Of a DNA stretch of 64,000 nucleotides, positions 37,168 through 48,070 are shown one piece after another. The notes beneath the pieces are model-generated. The model worked only from the letters and a program-made list of their open reading frames with translations, searched no databases and was not told the DNA's origin. The DNA is taken from positions 372,001 through 436,000 of the forward strand of contig JAVHJL010000006.1 in NCBI GenBank assembly GCA_036971715.1, in the 5' to 3' direction. A program made the position numbers and the translations under genes. Positions within the stretch are counted from its first letter, which is position 1. Every line of letters starts with the position of its first letter. Source of the stretch: Arthrobotrys musiformis (Eukaryota > Ascomycota > Orbiliomycetes > Orbiliales > Orbiliaceae).

Positions 37168-37490
37168 TTGTGCAAGAACAATGCAAAAAGGGAAAGGAGA
37201 ATTAAACTAAACAAATCCCCTACGTGGCCGAAGCTTTCTCAAACGAGGTGCTAAGGGGACCAGACCGAGAAATTTTGGAGCCGTTGCTCCAACAGCTGGT
37301 TTCAATAGCCTCCAAAGTGGAGGGATCATACGACTCAACGGAGTGTGAGATTTTGTCGCCCCGCCGAATGGCATTCACGGTGTGTGGCGTGGTGTATATA
37401 TTCAATATTACACCAACTAATACTACAAATTTGTATGAGGGATTTGTTTAGTTTAATTCTCCTTTCCCTTTTTGCATTGTTCTTGCACAA
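37168..37490. mobile_element. Perfect 52-bp inverted repeat around a 219-bp spacer (MITE-like or rearrangement)
   Basis: Positions 37168-37219 and 37439-37490 are exact reverse complements over 52 bases (left arm begins TTGTGCAAGAACAATGC; right arm ends GCATTGTTCTTGCACAA). Identity stops abruptly at both ends. The spacer 37220-37438 stays open for about 70 codons on the plus strand. The size (323 bp) and terminal inverted repeats suggest a miniature non-autonomous DNA element, but no clear target-site duplication is seen beyond a possible GG dinucleotide. A fold-back arising when part of a retroelement duplicated in inverted orientation is equally possible. The perfect arms imply a recent origin. 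Confidence 0.6.
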
Positions 37491-38614
37491 GGCAGTTCAT
37501 ATACATACTACACTGGCTTATGAACAAGAAGCTTCCTCTAGCTCTAAGTTAGCTCTAAATTATCTCACGAGGCAATCCAAAAATTTCTCGAAGCTATCTG
37601 TCAAGTTACCCGAAATTCAATGGTCCGTAGACTCACAAATTTCCCGAGCGTGCAGTTGTTTGTAGGTGAATGTGAAGTTATCATTACTTGCAGCTACTTA
37701 CTTAACTTAAGGCATGTAGAAGCACTCGCAGCCAAACTGTGTTGGGTGCGGTCTCGAAACGTGGTATTTCTCCATTAGGTGCGTTGGGTAAAACGCAAAC
37801 AACACCTCCAGACAACTACCGGATACGTGCTGCAGGACAAAGTTCGACGCCATCTCGGATGCGGAAATTTGGGTTTCCCGACGGACTCAAGTAATCAGTA
37901 CAGGGATTTGGACCCTTGAAATTCTTCCTCGAATCGAATCTGGGCGCTTCCTGGGCATTAGATGTGGTTTGAATGTGTCGTTGGGGGTCGATATATCAAT
38001 ATATAAATAAATATTTAGAGACTTAGCATACGTCAAGCCCAACAGCCTAAATATCAAACCACGGCGGAAGAGGGACCCGAAAGAACGACAAGAATCGGTG
38101 ATAACAAGGTGATATGATAGCAGCCAAGGTCCTGAATTCATGAGCAAAACGTCAGCTAAGAAATGCTGGGAATGCTTGAATTCGGGCGAGGATTGGGCCC
38201 AGTTTGACGTCATGTGCACATATGAGGAATGGTCTGCTTGGCTGCTGACCAACCAAATCGAAATGCGCCTGGACGAACAACGGTAAAGACCGGATATCTC
38301 CAGTCGAAAAAAAGAATCATGGTGAATTAAGTAAATGATTAGTTATCCGTCTCTGAGATCGGTCTTGTTAGTTGATATTCTGGAGGGGCAGGGGAAGGAG
38401 GAGCACCGGATTCAAAATTTTTTCCATTGATTTATATAGTATAGTAATCCGCTAGTCTCGTCTTTTTTGATTTTGGCGCTTTCAAAGATCTGATATATTT
38501 CTCTCGATCCCTCGCTCGTCATGCTTTCGTGACCTCGCTCCCACGTCCCACCGGCCCTCGACTTTCTTGCGCATCCGTTGACCATTCCCCTCCAAAATTT
38601 AAAATCTGGACGAC
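37491..38614. other. Intergenic region before the DUF2985-like gene
   Basis: There is no recognisable gene. Short open frames occur on both strands. The last 150 bp before the ATG at 38615 are pyrimidine-rich (about 38500-38600) and contain a TATATAGTATAG stretch at about 38432, consistent with a fungal promoter and leader. Confidence 0.5.
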
Positions 38615-41069
38615 ATGGCCAGTTCCAGTAATAATAATAATAGGCGGCCGTCGGAGCCCAGTCCTGGGCGATATCGTTCTAACAGTAATGCCAGTGGTAG
38701 TAGTCAGAATCAGGCCCATGGCCATGGGTTCCCTTGGGGAAGCAGCTCTGGTAGTGGCGACCCAGCAACGGCAGCAGCACTGGCGGATACGGAAAGAGCA
38801 ACGACGGGTTCACCACACACTCAACACATGCACAACACAGCCAGCTCCAACAGCCAGCTCCCAGTCGATAATCCCAATATCGAGGCCGTAAATTCCTCCA
38901 GACGATTCTTCCCCCGTCGAACAGTTAGTTCCAGACCGGATAGATTAGAAATCACCCAATCCATTCCATCGGTCATTTCATCGACAGGGGCGGGAGGGGT
39001 TCGAACGAGCAGGGCAAGCTCGGTATCTGCAGCCAGTCGGCCACCGACAATTAGACTTCGTCGACTCCCTTCCAATCCCGATCTGAACGATGCTTACGGC
39101 CGTGATCAAGCCCAAACGGCTCAACCAGCGGAAATGGCTCCTCCATCTTCAATTCACCTGAATGTTCCACTCCCTACGCATACTAGACCTCGGAGTCTAT
39201 CGGACCCTGCTAGGCACTCATGGCTTAATGATCCTGGGGCCGTCAGGTCGTCCCAGATTATGTCTCCCGTCCAAGAAGTGCCTCCGGAGTTCCCACCTAC
39301 CCCTCCCCCGAAGATTCCGTTTGAAAGTACCGGTCCTCCGGTTCCACCGAAAGATCCATTGGACGACACTCCAATACCGACTCCTGCACCAGCACAAAGA
39401 CCAGCACCGGCCAGTCGTTTTAGTAGTACTTTCTCAGTTGCAGGTGCGAGGAGTTTATTAGGTATGAGGCAAAGAATGGAGGACGTAGACCGTATGATGC
39501 AGCCACCTCCGAGGCCACCTCCTCAACCTCGGAGGGAATATAATCAGGATGTTGTTGATTTACTTGATGTAATTGGTAAGTTGCAATGCTTCACCTTCAG
39601 CTAAAAAAATATAGGTGCAAAAAATATTGATAGTGGCAATAGATCCCGAAGTATCGACGCTATCAACTCTCACAAATGTTCAAAACTCGCTTTTTATTCC
39701 GAATTTGGGCAGTTTTATAAATAGACATCCGACCTATGATTTATCGGCCGTAGGAGGAGGCCGGGGTTCCCGGCGGGGTTCCCGTGCTGAACAGCCGACC
39801 CCCTCGATAATGGAAGGCTTACGTATACCCCCGGAAACCGAAGAAACCGTGCCCGGAGATGGCGAGGGACCTATTTCGCCCGCTCTGGAGCGGCAGCGAA
39901 GCCACGCTTTGAGTATCACATCGAATCTAACGGATTCCCATTATGCGGTTTTACCCCATGGAGTAACTATCGATGACTGGACGGAGGAAGAGAGGGCTAT
40001 GCTTGACGACCACGTTCGACATCTTCTCCATTCGAAACGTGAGAAATTCAAACGAGGATGGCGAGGGTTTAAACAATACGTAAAGCGACGTAAGTTCCTT
40101 GTTCATATAAAGCCTTCTAAAGACTTCGGATTATCGGATTTAACATTTATTTTTTTAGCGTTGGGATTGTTTGTAACGATCTATGCGACCCTAATCACTC
40201 TTTTTGGTCTCGCTTGGGTCCTTTTCTTGATTGGTTGGATATATGTCGGCGAGAAGCAACTCTACGTCATCAACGTTATCGATAACGTCCTTGTCGCTCT
40301 CTTCGCCATCGTCGGTGACGGATTGGCCCCCTTCCGTGTTGTCGACACTTACCATATGATATTTATCGCCCACTACCACTTTTTAACCTGGAAACTCCGT
40401 CGGAAGCGAAAACTACCCGAACTTCAAGACCACAACGACCTACCGACCCGACAATTTGTTTCAATGGAAGTCGACCGAGCCTCTGTGATTAGAGATCTCG
40501 AGGCCTCTTGGGAGGAACGTGACGAATCACCGGTCCTTAACGAAAAGCAACAGGAGCGATTCGAACACCACTCCATGAAGTTTGCTAAATCGCATACTTA
40601 CTATCGTCCGCACGAGACCCGGACGCATTTTGCTTTTCCTGTGAAGTTGTTGATTACCGTTACAATTCTTTTGGACTTCCATTCCATGTTCCAGATTACG
40701 CTTGGAGCTGTTACATGGGGTATCAGTTACCACCACCGACCTGCGGCTCTCACCGCATCGATCCTTTCCTGCTCTATCGCTTGTAATATCGCAGCTGGTA
40801 TCACGATCTCCATCGGAGATCGGATGACGAGGAAAAAGCGAATTATTGAACAGGAGTTTAGACAAGGATTGACAGAGGAAGCGATCGGGCATGTGAAGAA
40901 GAAGCGAGAGAAGGAGAAGGAGAAGGCTGCGATGGAAGAGTTGGCTGGAACGGCGAGTACGAGCGCTGATGCTTTGGCAGGGTCTAATGAAAGTTCTAGA
41001 TTGAGCTTGTTGGCGGATGAGAAGGAGAAAGTGAACCAGAAAGAGAAGGTTCGTTCCGGCTCAAAATAG
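38615..41069 (+). CDS. Multi-pass membrane protein of the fungal DUF2985 type, 2 exons
   Basis: Spliced CDS join(38615..39575, 39643..41069) gives 795 aa. The 67-nt intron uses GTAAGT and an ATAG acceptor at 39642, restoring VIDPEVSTLSTLTNVQNS. The ATG at 38615 has good context (CGACATGGCC). Residues 1-300 are Ser/Pro-rich and disordered, with several PxxP stretches. A Gly-rich linker follows, then a conserved C-terminal membrane part. Hydrophobic segments lie at about 485-522 (two helices), 526-550, 649-684 and 686-711. Signature strings include HMIFIAHYHFLTWKLRRKR, PVKLLITVTILLDFHSMFQ and SIGDRMTRKKRIIEQEFRQG, which I associate with fungal DUF2985 proteins. The tail is Lys/Glu-rich. Function in that family is not established. 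The DUF assignment is from memory of the motifs; membrane topology is what the sequence shows. Confidence 0.8.
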
Positions 41070-41452
41070 ATGATATCTATATCGAGATGAATACATTCAT
41101 GTTCTCTTTTGTTTGAACACCAGCCGGTATTCAGTATTCTTTGTATGACTGGTTGAGATAGTATACCTTGTTTAAGTATATGCTCCTTTAATGTCTGGTC
41201 TGGTAATGTGGCTGGGAGTTTCTATTCGAGTTCTGGGGAGGGGTTTTGCTTAATGGGTTTTTGCAGCGAATTTAGCGCGGCTTGGTTATCGAAACAAATG
41301 ATTTACACAAGACACTGTTTTAATGGAAACGGTATATATACGAATGAATTAGGTTATATGAACACAACAGGATATAAATTCAATTGCAAGTATCGGTATC
41401 TACGATGCCTAAAATCCGCTAATTCTACCCATAAAGGAAAATCAATGATTCT
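41070..41452. other. Convergent intergenic region, likely 3' UTRs
   Basis: This gap lies between the ends of two convergent genes. It is AT-rich, without a supported coding frame, and most likely contains the two 3' untranslated regions. Confidence 0.5.
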
Positions 41453-42681
41453 TCAGCCAAAAAATCGTCGTACTAACTGTCCTTGCCTCCCACATGCCTT
41501 GATAAACTTCAGATTCTCCTCCTCGCTCGCTCCCTTGAATGTCTCAATCGGCTCCCGAATCATCCTAAACACCGACCCCTCAACCATTGTCATCTCCGTT
41601 CCCACGTAAGGGTACTCATGATTTATGAAAAACCTGCCTCTCTCGTTAACTTCATCCTCATCAACCCTTATAACTTTCCACCGCTTTGCAGGGTCTCTAT
41701 CCTCTCCGAAGGTATACTCCCACAACAGCTGGTAGCAATCTTCAACGGTAGGATCTTCTTTGAACTGATAGTTATTGCACTGCCAACCCCACTCCTCGCC
41801 TCCTGCGTCCCTCTTCTTCTTCGCGTATACGATCTCAAGTTGTTTGATGATTCCTTCATCGTACCACCTCACCATCTCGCTTAAGCAATACGTATCCCTC
41901 AACCATTGCTTCACCTCCACGGCAACTTTCTCCAGATTTGGGAAATTCGACGAAAGAAGAGTTGAGTTTTCGGAAAATGGGAAGGTCCATTTATGCAAAT
42001 TACCCGGCATGACGGTTGATATCATCGATTGGGTGATGAAGATGTCTCGAATGTTGTTTTTGATGCGTTTGTCCATCTTTTGGATGATGTTTTTGGTGGT
42101 ATGTCCGAAACTGGCGAAGACGAAGCGGCTGCGGGAGATTATTTCTAGAAGTCTTGGGGTGATTTTTGCGCTGTCGAAGTCGGTGTTCCAGGCGGCGGTG
42201 CCGGAAGTACAGTCTTCGAGCGCCTTGAGGGTGGCACGACGCTGACGGTAGAGGGATTCAGCGATCTCGGCGCCAAAGCGGTGGGAGACTTGTGAGTAGT
42301 ATTTTATCGCTAGGTCCGGGAAGGGGGAGATTTCGAAAGTTATTCCTCCCGGCAGCTGGAGACCTTTTAGTATACGCATTGGGATTTTGATTGCCTTTTT
42401 GTGGTGATACTAACTTTTTTCATTGACTTATTTGCGCCTTTGTAATCACTGAATGCCCAGGGCGAATTGTAGACGAAGTTTACCTCGAAGGGGAGGACGA
42501 TTTCGTAGATTTGGTCGCGGATTTCGATGGGGATGGCGTACCAGCTGGCATTTCTATTAATTCTATTTCTCGATGATCAATGGCGCCTGGCTAGTACTTA
42601 CTCGAAAGGCTCCTTACTGGACATTTCTGTTTCCTCCCCAGTATCTTGCGCGGGAGCGGTGGGTTCTGGGATGTCGGACAT
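41453..42681 (-). CDS. 2EXR / F-box-like domain protein, 3 exons
   Basis: Spliced CDS complement(join(41453..42355, 42415..42544, 42602..42681)) gives 370 aa. The 59-nt second intron has GTTAGT, a TACTAA branch site and a CAG acceptor; the first is 57 nt. Splicing is needed because the N-terminal motif lies in exon 2: IPIEIRDQIYEIVLPFEVNF at about residues 31-50 is the hallmark LPxEIRxxIYE helix of fungal F-box-like/2EXR proteins. The rest is a mixed alpha/beta chain with many Trp and Tyr, ending RQGQLVRRFFG. F-box-like proteins may act as substrate adaptors of ubiquitin ligases, but the 2EXR group is mostly uncharacterised, so the role is not assigned. No signal or membrane segment is seen. 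Confidence 0.75.
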
Positions 42682-43495
42682 GTTGAAGCACACGCAGGAA
42701 GATGGCAATTGAGAATACGTATAAGAGCTGATGTATGATATTGAAACCGTAACCAGCCTAGAAACCTCGCTGTCCTAAAATCCTTTGGATAAACTACAAT
42801 GCTCCCGTAGGTTTATATACCTGCAATTTTTACACAAGATAGCGGGCCCATAATGCAATATATATTTCATACAAGACAAGGTTACACAGGTGAATGCCCC
42901 GATTTGTCAGGGATTCGAAATGCGTTGCGGGTGAGGTTCGAAGGAGGTTGGGTTTCCCGGCCGACACCCCGGTCTGTGAGACATAAGCGCATATGCTCAG
43001 AGCGACTCGTCCACGGATTTATGGCCCTTTGACTCATTGGGGTTGTTTGGCCAGAGGTTGGCCGCATTGATTGGGGATAGTGCTTAGAGAGGTTGGGTCA
43101 ATGTGAGTCTGAGAGGACTAAAGTGGTAGTCATCCTGACTTGGTAATCGATAATCGAGGTGTTGGTATTACTACGAGGCTGACTGGAATACATAGTTTGA
43201 GGGCCAAAGCGGGTTTCGAAGAGATATCAAGTAACTATTCGATTTTTGATTGAACATGCTGAATCTCCAAGATCTTCCCCAGCTACCTCAGTTTCAATAT
43301 TATGAAGTATCGAACTAGCTACTAGTACTTGTCGAGACTGCGAGGTGTGCTTGAAGAACAGGTAAAATTATGCAACAAATACAACGCATGCCCACACTAT
43401 CTTCTCTGTCGATCGATAGGGTCCCGGGACTGCCAATTGATCAATTGAACGCTGCGCATAGTCCCCACAATTCAAACAAATCAAATAAATATCAA
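42682..43495. other. Intergenic region, nothing recognised
   Basis: This lies between two minus-strand genes. It should contain the promoter of the 2EXR gene at its left side and the 3' UTR of the next gene at its right. No coding frame of note is present. Confidence 0.5.
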
Positions 43496-43927
43496 TCACT
43501 CCCTCTCCTCAAGATCTCCATCTCTCTCCCTCTTCGGTGACTTCTTTGGACAATTCTTCCGCTCCTTATCCTCTTCAATCCAATCATTACTCCCAGCATG
43601 ACATCCGTAAAATGGTCCTTCCTCCCAAGGGTAAACCTGCCTTCCCAGCTGGCGGTCGATATACCTCTTATTCCCCGGGACGGGCGTATACCAATTCGGC
43701 GGCACTAACAACTTCTTCTCCGCTGGTCGGGTGGCAGTAGGTGGTGGGAAGGGCTCTATATCTACCTCCCATGCTTCTTTCCCGTTCTTGGCGGTGTTGC
43801 CTATATAGGGCGTGTGCGGTTTTGCTACGCCGTATTTTCTGTAGCGGTTGACGTTTTCTTTTCTTGGGTCGGGGTTCTGGGAGTTGTCGGGCTGAGGGGC
43901 GTCTGTGGTGGGTTTTGAGGTAGACAT
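43496..43927 (-). CDS. Small hydrophilic hypothetical protein, 143 aa
   Basis: The family is not recognised. The single-exon frame starts MSTSKPTTDAPQP and ends in a strongly charged tail (KKSPKRERDGDLEERE). The middle contains aromatic and proline motifs such as PPNWYTPVPGNKRYIDRQ and YPWEEGPFYGCH, which look constrained and do not resemble random translation. No signal peptide or membrane helix is present. The frame is open in one exon with a normal ATG. It resembles small conserved fungal proteins of unknown function; I cannot place it further. Confidence 0.6.
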   Translation of the reverse strand: MSTSKPTTDAPQPDNSQNPDPRKENVNRYRKYGVAKPHTPYIGNTAKNGKEAWEVDIEPFPPPTATRPAEKKLLVPPNWYTPVPGNKRYIDRQLGRQVYPWEEGPFYGCHAGSNDWIEEDKERKNCPKKSPKRERDGDLEERE

Positions 43928-44731
43928 CGTTTAGATGTATACGTAAGTACGGGACGCGACGTCTAAAGTCTTTTAATTATTTCGAATAATGTAGGATATC
44001 TGGTTTATGCTTCCTGATTTAGGGATACGACGCAGGGGTCCGGGTATCTACTCCTCAGGCCTGTTATATATTCTATATCTACACTTTTGATAGTAATTTG
44101 TCAAATGATCAATATTGTGACGAGCGCCAAATATCCGGTATACCGAAATAACCAAATACCGCCGGTCACAAGCCAAGCCTTGAAGTTAGATTGGTCCTGT
44201 TTGCGAGAGTAGAATCGCTGTGACGCTTTTATAAATCTAATTGGTACCCTCGTTCACTCATGTGATACTATAACGTAACTACTATCATTATTCATGATGA
44301 ACCTAATTATAATTATAAATGTGGTGTTATCAAGTGCACGAACCATGCAAGTAAGTTATGGAGTGTTTGCAGCAATAGTGGTTTAACGGTTCCAAGGTTG
44401 AGAGCGTCATAAGTCTTGTCCATGATGTACATAATAACGCACACTTTAAAGGCTTTGCGATTGGGGAGCCTTTCGTCCACCCGATTTATTATCAAATTGT
44501 ATCTCCATAAATATTTAAATGTAATTAATGAATTGAGAGTAGTATATTCAAATAAACTTTTTTATGTGCTTGTAGACGCCGAAGTCTATATACCAAATAC
44601 ACACACAGAAACCAATCCTGATACACCTCCACATGCTTACCCAAAAAATATACAAATAATCTTTTCAGAAAAACGAAAACTTAATATATACACGAAAAAG
44701 TGATCCAGTGATCGAGGGAGGAAATTATTAC
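43928..44731. other. AT-rich intergenic region
   Basis: An AT-rich stretch without coding features separates the small orphan gene and the helicase. The right side, next to 44732, is likely the 3' UTR of the helicase gene. Confidence 0.5.
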
Positions 44732-47700
44732 TTAATTGCCACCCTCAGATCCCTTGGTATCAGGCTTGACGTGGACCTCGACGCCGTCGATGTCGCCATC
44801 CGCCAGCTCAACGAACTCGTCATCCGAATCGCTGGAATCACTGTCGTCTGACTCGTCCGACTGATCAGATTCGTCGGATTCGTCGGATTCGTCAGAAAAC
44901 TCGAGACCTTCTTCTTTCTCCCTCGCCTGACGGATCTTCTCTTGTATCGCGTTCAACTCCAAGAAAGCGGAGAAGATATCGTCTTGGGCTTCTTGGAATT
45001 CCTTGCCTTCTTCCTCTGTTATGCCTTCACCAAGTTCAAGAGGGGTTTCTCCGACGCCTTCAAGCTCTGGAGGAATGGCCGAAGTAGACTCTGTGTGCGC
45101 CTGAATGGGGTTCTCTGGGTCTGGTGCGTCTTCGGGGATGAAGTAAGGTCCGTCTTGGATTTCGACTGATTCGTAGGTTGATGGTGAATCCTCTAGATCG
45201 TTTTCAAGCTCCCTTGTCTCTGATTCTATTATCTCTTCCTCGGCCAAAGGTTCTTCGACTGCAGATTCTTCAGTTTCGACGATAGACTCCTGTCCTTCAG
45301 AGGCGAGTGGCTCAGCACTCTCTAGGGTACTGTCGGTGTCTTGCTTCAAAGTCATGGGCTCGAAGGAGTCTTCGAACCCCGCTTCTCCTTCCTCTGCCAC
45401 ACTAGAGCCTGCCTTTTCCTGTTCTGCGGAAACCTGCGAAGTATTATGGGATGCACCGCCTTCGAATGGTAAGAACTCAAATCCTGCGTCGTCGGCCATC
45501 TCTTCTGGAATTTGCACGACCTGAGACGATGTATCCGTGCCATCCTCCCACGGCAGCTCCTCCTCCATCCCAGGGAATCGTGCTGTATGTGTATCTACCG
45601 TCCTCAACATCACGCCGCCTTCTTCTCCAGGGCCGAAGTATCGTGATGGTGTAGCACCACAGACTCCGTACATACGATAAATACGTCTCCAGGCAAGTCC
45701 TTCAACAGGGCTATCCACTTGGATGACACCATCAATCATAGGAGCATATCTATGGTCACCAACTGCCTCTTCCAGGAATATCGTGGTAACTTGGCCCTTT
45801 GGTTCTGGGAAGTTCCCTCTCTCTGATAGGAAGGGGTATCTAGCGATACGACCTGCCATTTGGGCGTATTTTTGATATCCGGTGGTGGGAGCCATGATGT
45901 ATGCGTGTGTGAAGTTTGGTGTGTCCAGGCCCCTAGAGCCCGCACACGATGTTATCCAGATGGTGGTATCCGCCTTGGTCCGCACTTTACCCTCGGCTGG
46001 CGGACGGGGGCCAGGGATATCGGAACGGCCGAGCGTTATTCCACTCGCAGCACACGTATCGGCCCTAAGAACTTCAGCTTTGAAGCCTGCATCCTCGAGA
46101 GCTTCGATATATTGCCCCCTTGCGGCAACAGGGGTGAGATATACGATGACTCGCTCGGGATAGTTGTCACGCTTCAGCAGGACATCCAGAATTTCAACAA
46201 CGATCTTCTTCGGGATACTAGTGTGTCTGAAGTCGTTTGCAAGTTCTGTGATCAAATCCTTTACTTCGAAGTCTCCATCGACCACCCCAGTGGAGTACTT
46301 GTACTTTGTTACGCTGCCTTCTTCTTCTTTCAAGAGATTCTCTTGGGCTGCTTCGGCCGCTAGAGCTTCCTTGCTCATTAGAGACACTCGAGGGTCGTGG
46401 TGAGTCTTTAGTATACCGATATACTTCTCGATCTCGGCTTGTTCATCTGAAGACCGAATCAAAGGATCCTGCTTGAAGACGGGAATGTCTCGCATGAGGC
46501 CAGTATTGATATCAACACTCAGTGCGTAGTGCGTTATCCTGTCCGGGACTTTGACAATATGTCCGATCTTCTCCCGGTCAAATAATTTAGAGAAGTCTTG
46601 AATACCCAGGTTCACCATTTGATTTGCCTTGCTATCTTTTTTCGAAAACCCGACCCAATTTTTTGTGGAGACAAGTTTAGTCCTTAGAATTGGCGATAAG
46701 TTCGGAGAAATGCAACAGAATTGGATGGGCTCTGGGGTCCCATCTCGCTGATGGGCTAGCAATTCTCGCCGCGCAATCAAGAAATCGATACAGGTTTCCA
46801 TCGGCGTCGGTTTGGCCCATCTAATCTCATTGTTTATCCTCTTCCTCTGGACCATGTCTCCCAGCTGCTTGGGCGCAGGTCTCTGGGTAATCATAGCATC
46901 TACTTCATCTGCTATGATGACCTTCAAGCCATCCAAGTTGATATGGTTCTTGGACTCCGGATCGTTCAGAATATCGAGAAGTCTGGTGGGGGTGGTAACA
47001 ATGATATGCGGGCTAGGGTTGTTCTTCAACCTCTCGATTTGCTGCTTTTCTCCTTCTTCATCGCCGGAACGAGTAAATCCTTGGAAGATGCTGTCTTTGG
47101 GAGGAGATGCTTGTCCAGGTTGGGCGAATGCACTGACGAGGTTGTCTAGGGTGTCGACATACTGTTTCATGAGATCGATAGTCGGGACGAGGATAATACC
47201 AGTTGTAGTGGGTACTTTTTTGGCAGTACCATCAGGCCTCAAAACCATGCTCACACTCCTTGTCATCTGCAGCAACCATAGGGCGGCGATGAAACTCTTC
47301 CCGGACGCAGCTGGGCCGGTAGCACACAAGCTATAACCTTCCTGCAATAACACAAGCATGTTCTTCTGCGTATAAGACGGCACTTTGATGTTTGGGTACG
47401 CCTTTGCCAATGCCCTCTTCACAACCGGCCGGAGGGACGATTCCTCAAAGGTATTCGGCTTAACCAGCTTTTCCAGAAGCCGCTGAGCTGGATCCCGCTT
47501 TTCAGCTTCCTCGCGTCGCAGTTTCTGCAGCCTTCTTGAGAAATCTGCGTCTCGTGCGTTGGCCATGATTGCCTGTAGGTCTGGAATGTTTTCCTGCGCA
47601 GCCCTGCCCACCACGCCTCCATCAATCTGATACCGAGATTGCTCGAACTCTGATCCCTCGTTCACATCATCAGGGTATTCGTCTTGGGCTTCTTTGTACT

Positions 47701-48070
47701 TCCTGGGGCCCCCATATCGCTTCCTCGAGATATACGGACTAGCGTCATCGCCGTCGTCATTATACCGTCGATTCTGAACACTCCGTGGCCGGCCCCCTGC
47801 CTGACCCCACCCATCTCCCCGATCATAGCTCCTACTTGCTTGCCTTCCTCCATAACCAGACCCCCTTCTATCATTCTGTTCGTAACGCTGTCGCTGTAGC
47901 GAGGCAGTTGTCGCGTGATAGGTCCGCGAACATATCGGATTGCGCAAATGACCGGCGGCGGACGGCGACGAAGCCGTCAACCTGGCAGACTGGAAGCAAC
48001 GTTGGCATATGTAATTTGTCGTCGGCGAGGTGGCTTGTTTGCCTAAAAGTCGGCTGTTGAGACGAAGCAT
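44732..48070 (-). CDS. Divergent DEAD-box-type helicase, probably mitochondrial, with acidic C-terminal tail
   Basis: From the ATG at 48070 the product is 1,112 aa. The frame is open 48 codons further upstream (ATG at 48214), but the 48070 start gives a typical mitochondrial presequence (MLRLNSRLLGKQ, basic and Ser/Thr-rich), so I prefer it. A Gly/Arg-rich segment follows (about 60-120). Helicase motifs in order are: Walker A GPAASGKS (about 248-256), Ia LVPTIDLMKQY, Ib TPTRLLDIL, II DEVD (about 388), IV VIVYLTP, V TSCAGSRGLDTP and VI QMAGRIAR (about 740). Motif I and motif VI (no HRxGR) are unusual for DEAD-box proteins. After about residue 800 the chain is Glu/Ser-rich, ending in an Asp/Ser repeat tail (SDESDESDQSDES). 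Family knowledge suggests ATP-dependent RNA remodelling in mitochondria; the specific target is unknown. Confidence 0.82.
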   Translation of the reverse strand: MLRLNSRLLGKQATSPTTNYICQRCFQSARLTASSPSAAGHLRNPICSRTYHATTASLQRQRYEQNDRRGSGYGGRQASRSYDRGDGWGQAGGRPRSVQNRRYNDDGDDASPYISRKRYGGPRKYKEAQDEYPDDVNEGSEFEQSRYQIDGGVVGRAAQENIPDLQAIMANARDADFSRRLQKLRREEAEKRDPAQRLLEKLVKPNTFEESSLRPVVKRALAKAYPNIKVPSYTQKNMLVLLQEGYSLCATGPAASGKSFIAALWLLQMTRSVSMVLRPDGTAKKVPTTTGIILVPTIDLMKQYVDTLDNLVSAFAQPGQASPPKDSIFQGFTRSGDEEGEKQQIERLKNNPSPHIIVTTPTRLLDILNDPESKNHINLDGLKVIIADEVDAMITQRPAPKQLGDMVQRKRINNEIRWAKPTPMETCIDFLIARRELLAHQRDGTPEPIQFCCISPNLSPILRTKLVSTKNWVGFSKKDSKANQMVNLGIQDFSKLFDREKIGHIVKVPDRITHYALSVDINTGLMRDIPVFKQDPLIRSSDEQAEIEKYIGILKTHHDPRVSLMSKEALAAEAAQENLLKEEEGSVTKYKYSTGVVDGDFEVKDLITELANDFRHTSIPKKIVVEILDVLLKRDNYPERVIVYLTPVAARGQYIEALEDAGFKAEVLRADTCAASGITLGRSDIPGPRPPAEGKVRTKADTTIWITSCAGSRGLDTPNFTHAYIMAPTTGYQKYAQMAGRIARYPFLSERGNFPEPKGQVTTIFLEEAVGDHRYAPMIDGVIQVDSPVEGLAWRRIYRMYGVCGATPSRYFGPGEEGGVMLRTVDTHTARFPGMEEELPWEDGTDTSSQVVQIPEEMADDAGFEFLPFEGGASHNTSQVSAEQEKAGSSVAEEGEAGFEDSFEPMTLKQDTDSTLESAEPLASEGQESIVETEESAVEEPLAEEEIIESETRELENDLEDSPSTYESVEIQDGPYFIPEDAPDPENPIQAHTESTSAIPPELEGVGETPLELGEGITEEEGKEFQEAQDDIFSAFLELNAIQEKIRQAREKEEGLEFSDESDESDESDQSDESDDSDSSDSDDEFVELADGDIDGVEVHVKPDTKGSEGGN
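44845..44900 (-). repeat. Short tandem repeat coding the SDE tail of the helicase
   Basis: Nine-base units of the TCGTCGGAT type recur in tandem and encode repeated Ser-Asp-Glu triplets. They lie in the acidic tail and are a likely site of length variation. Confidence 0.7.
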
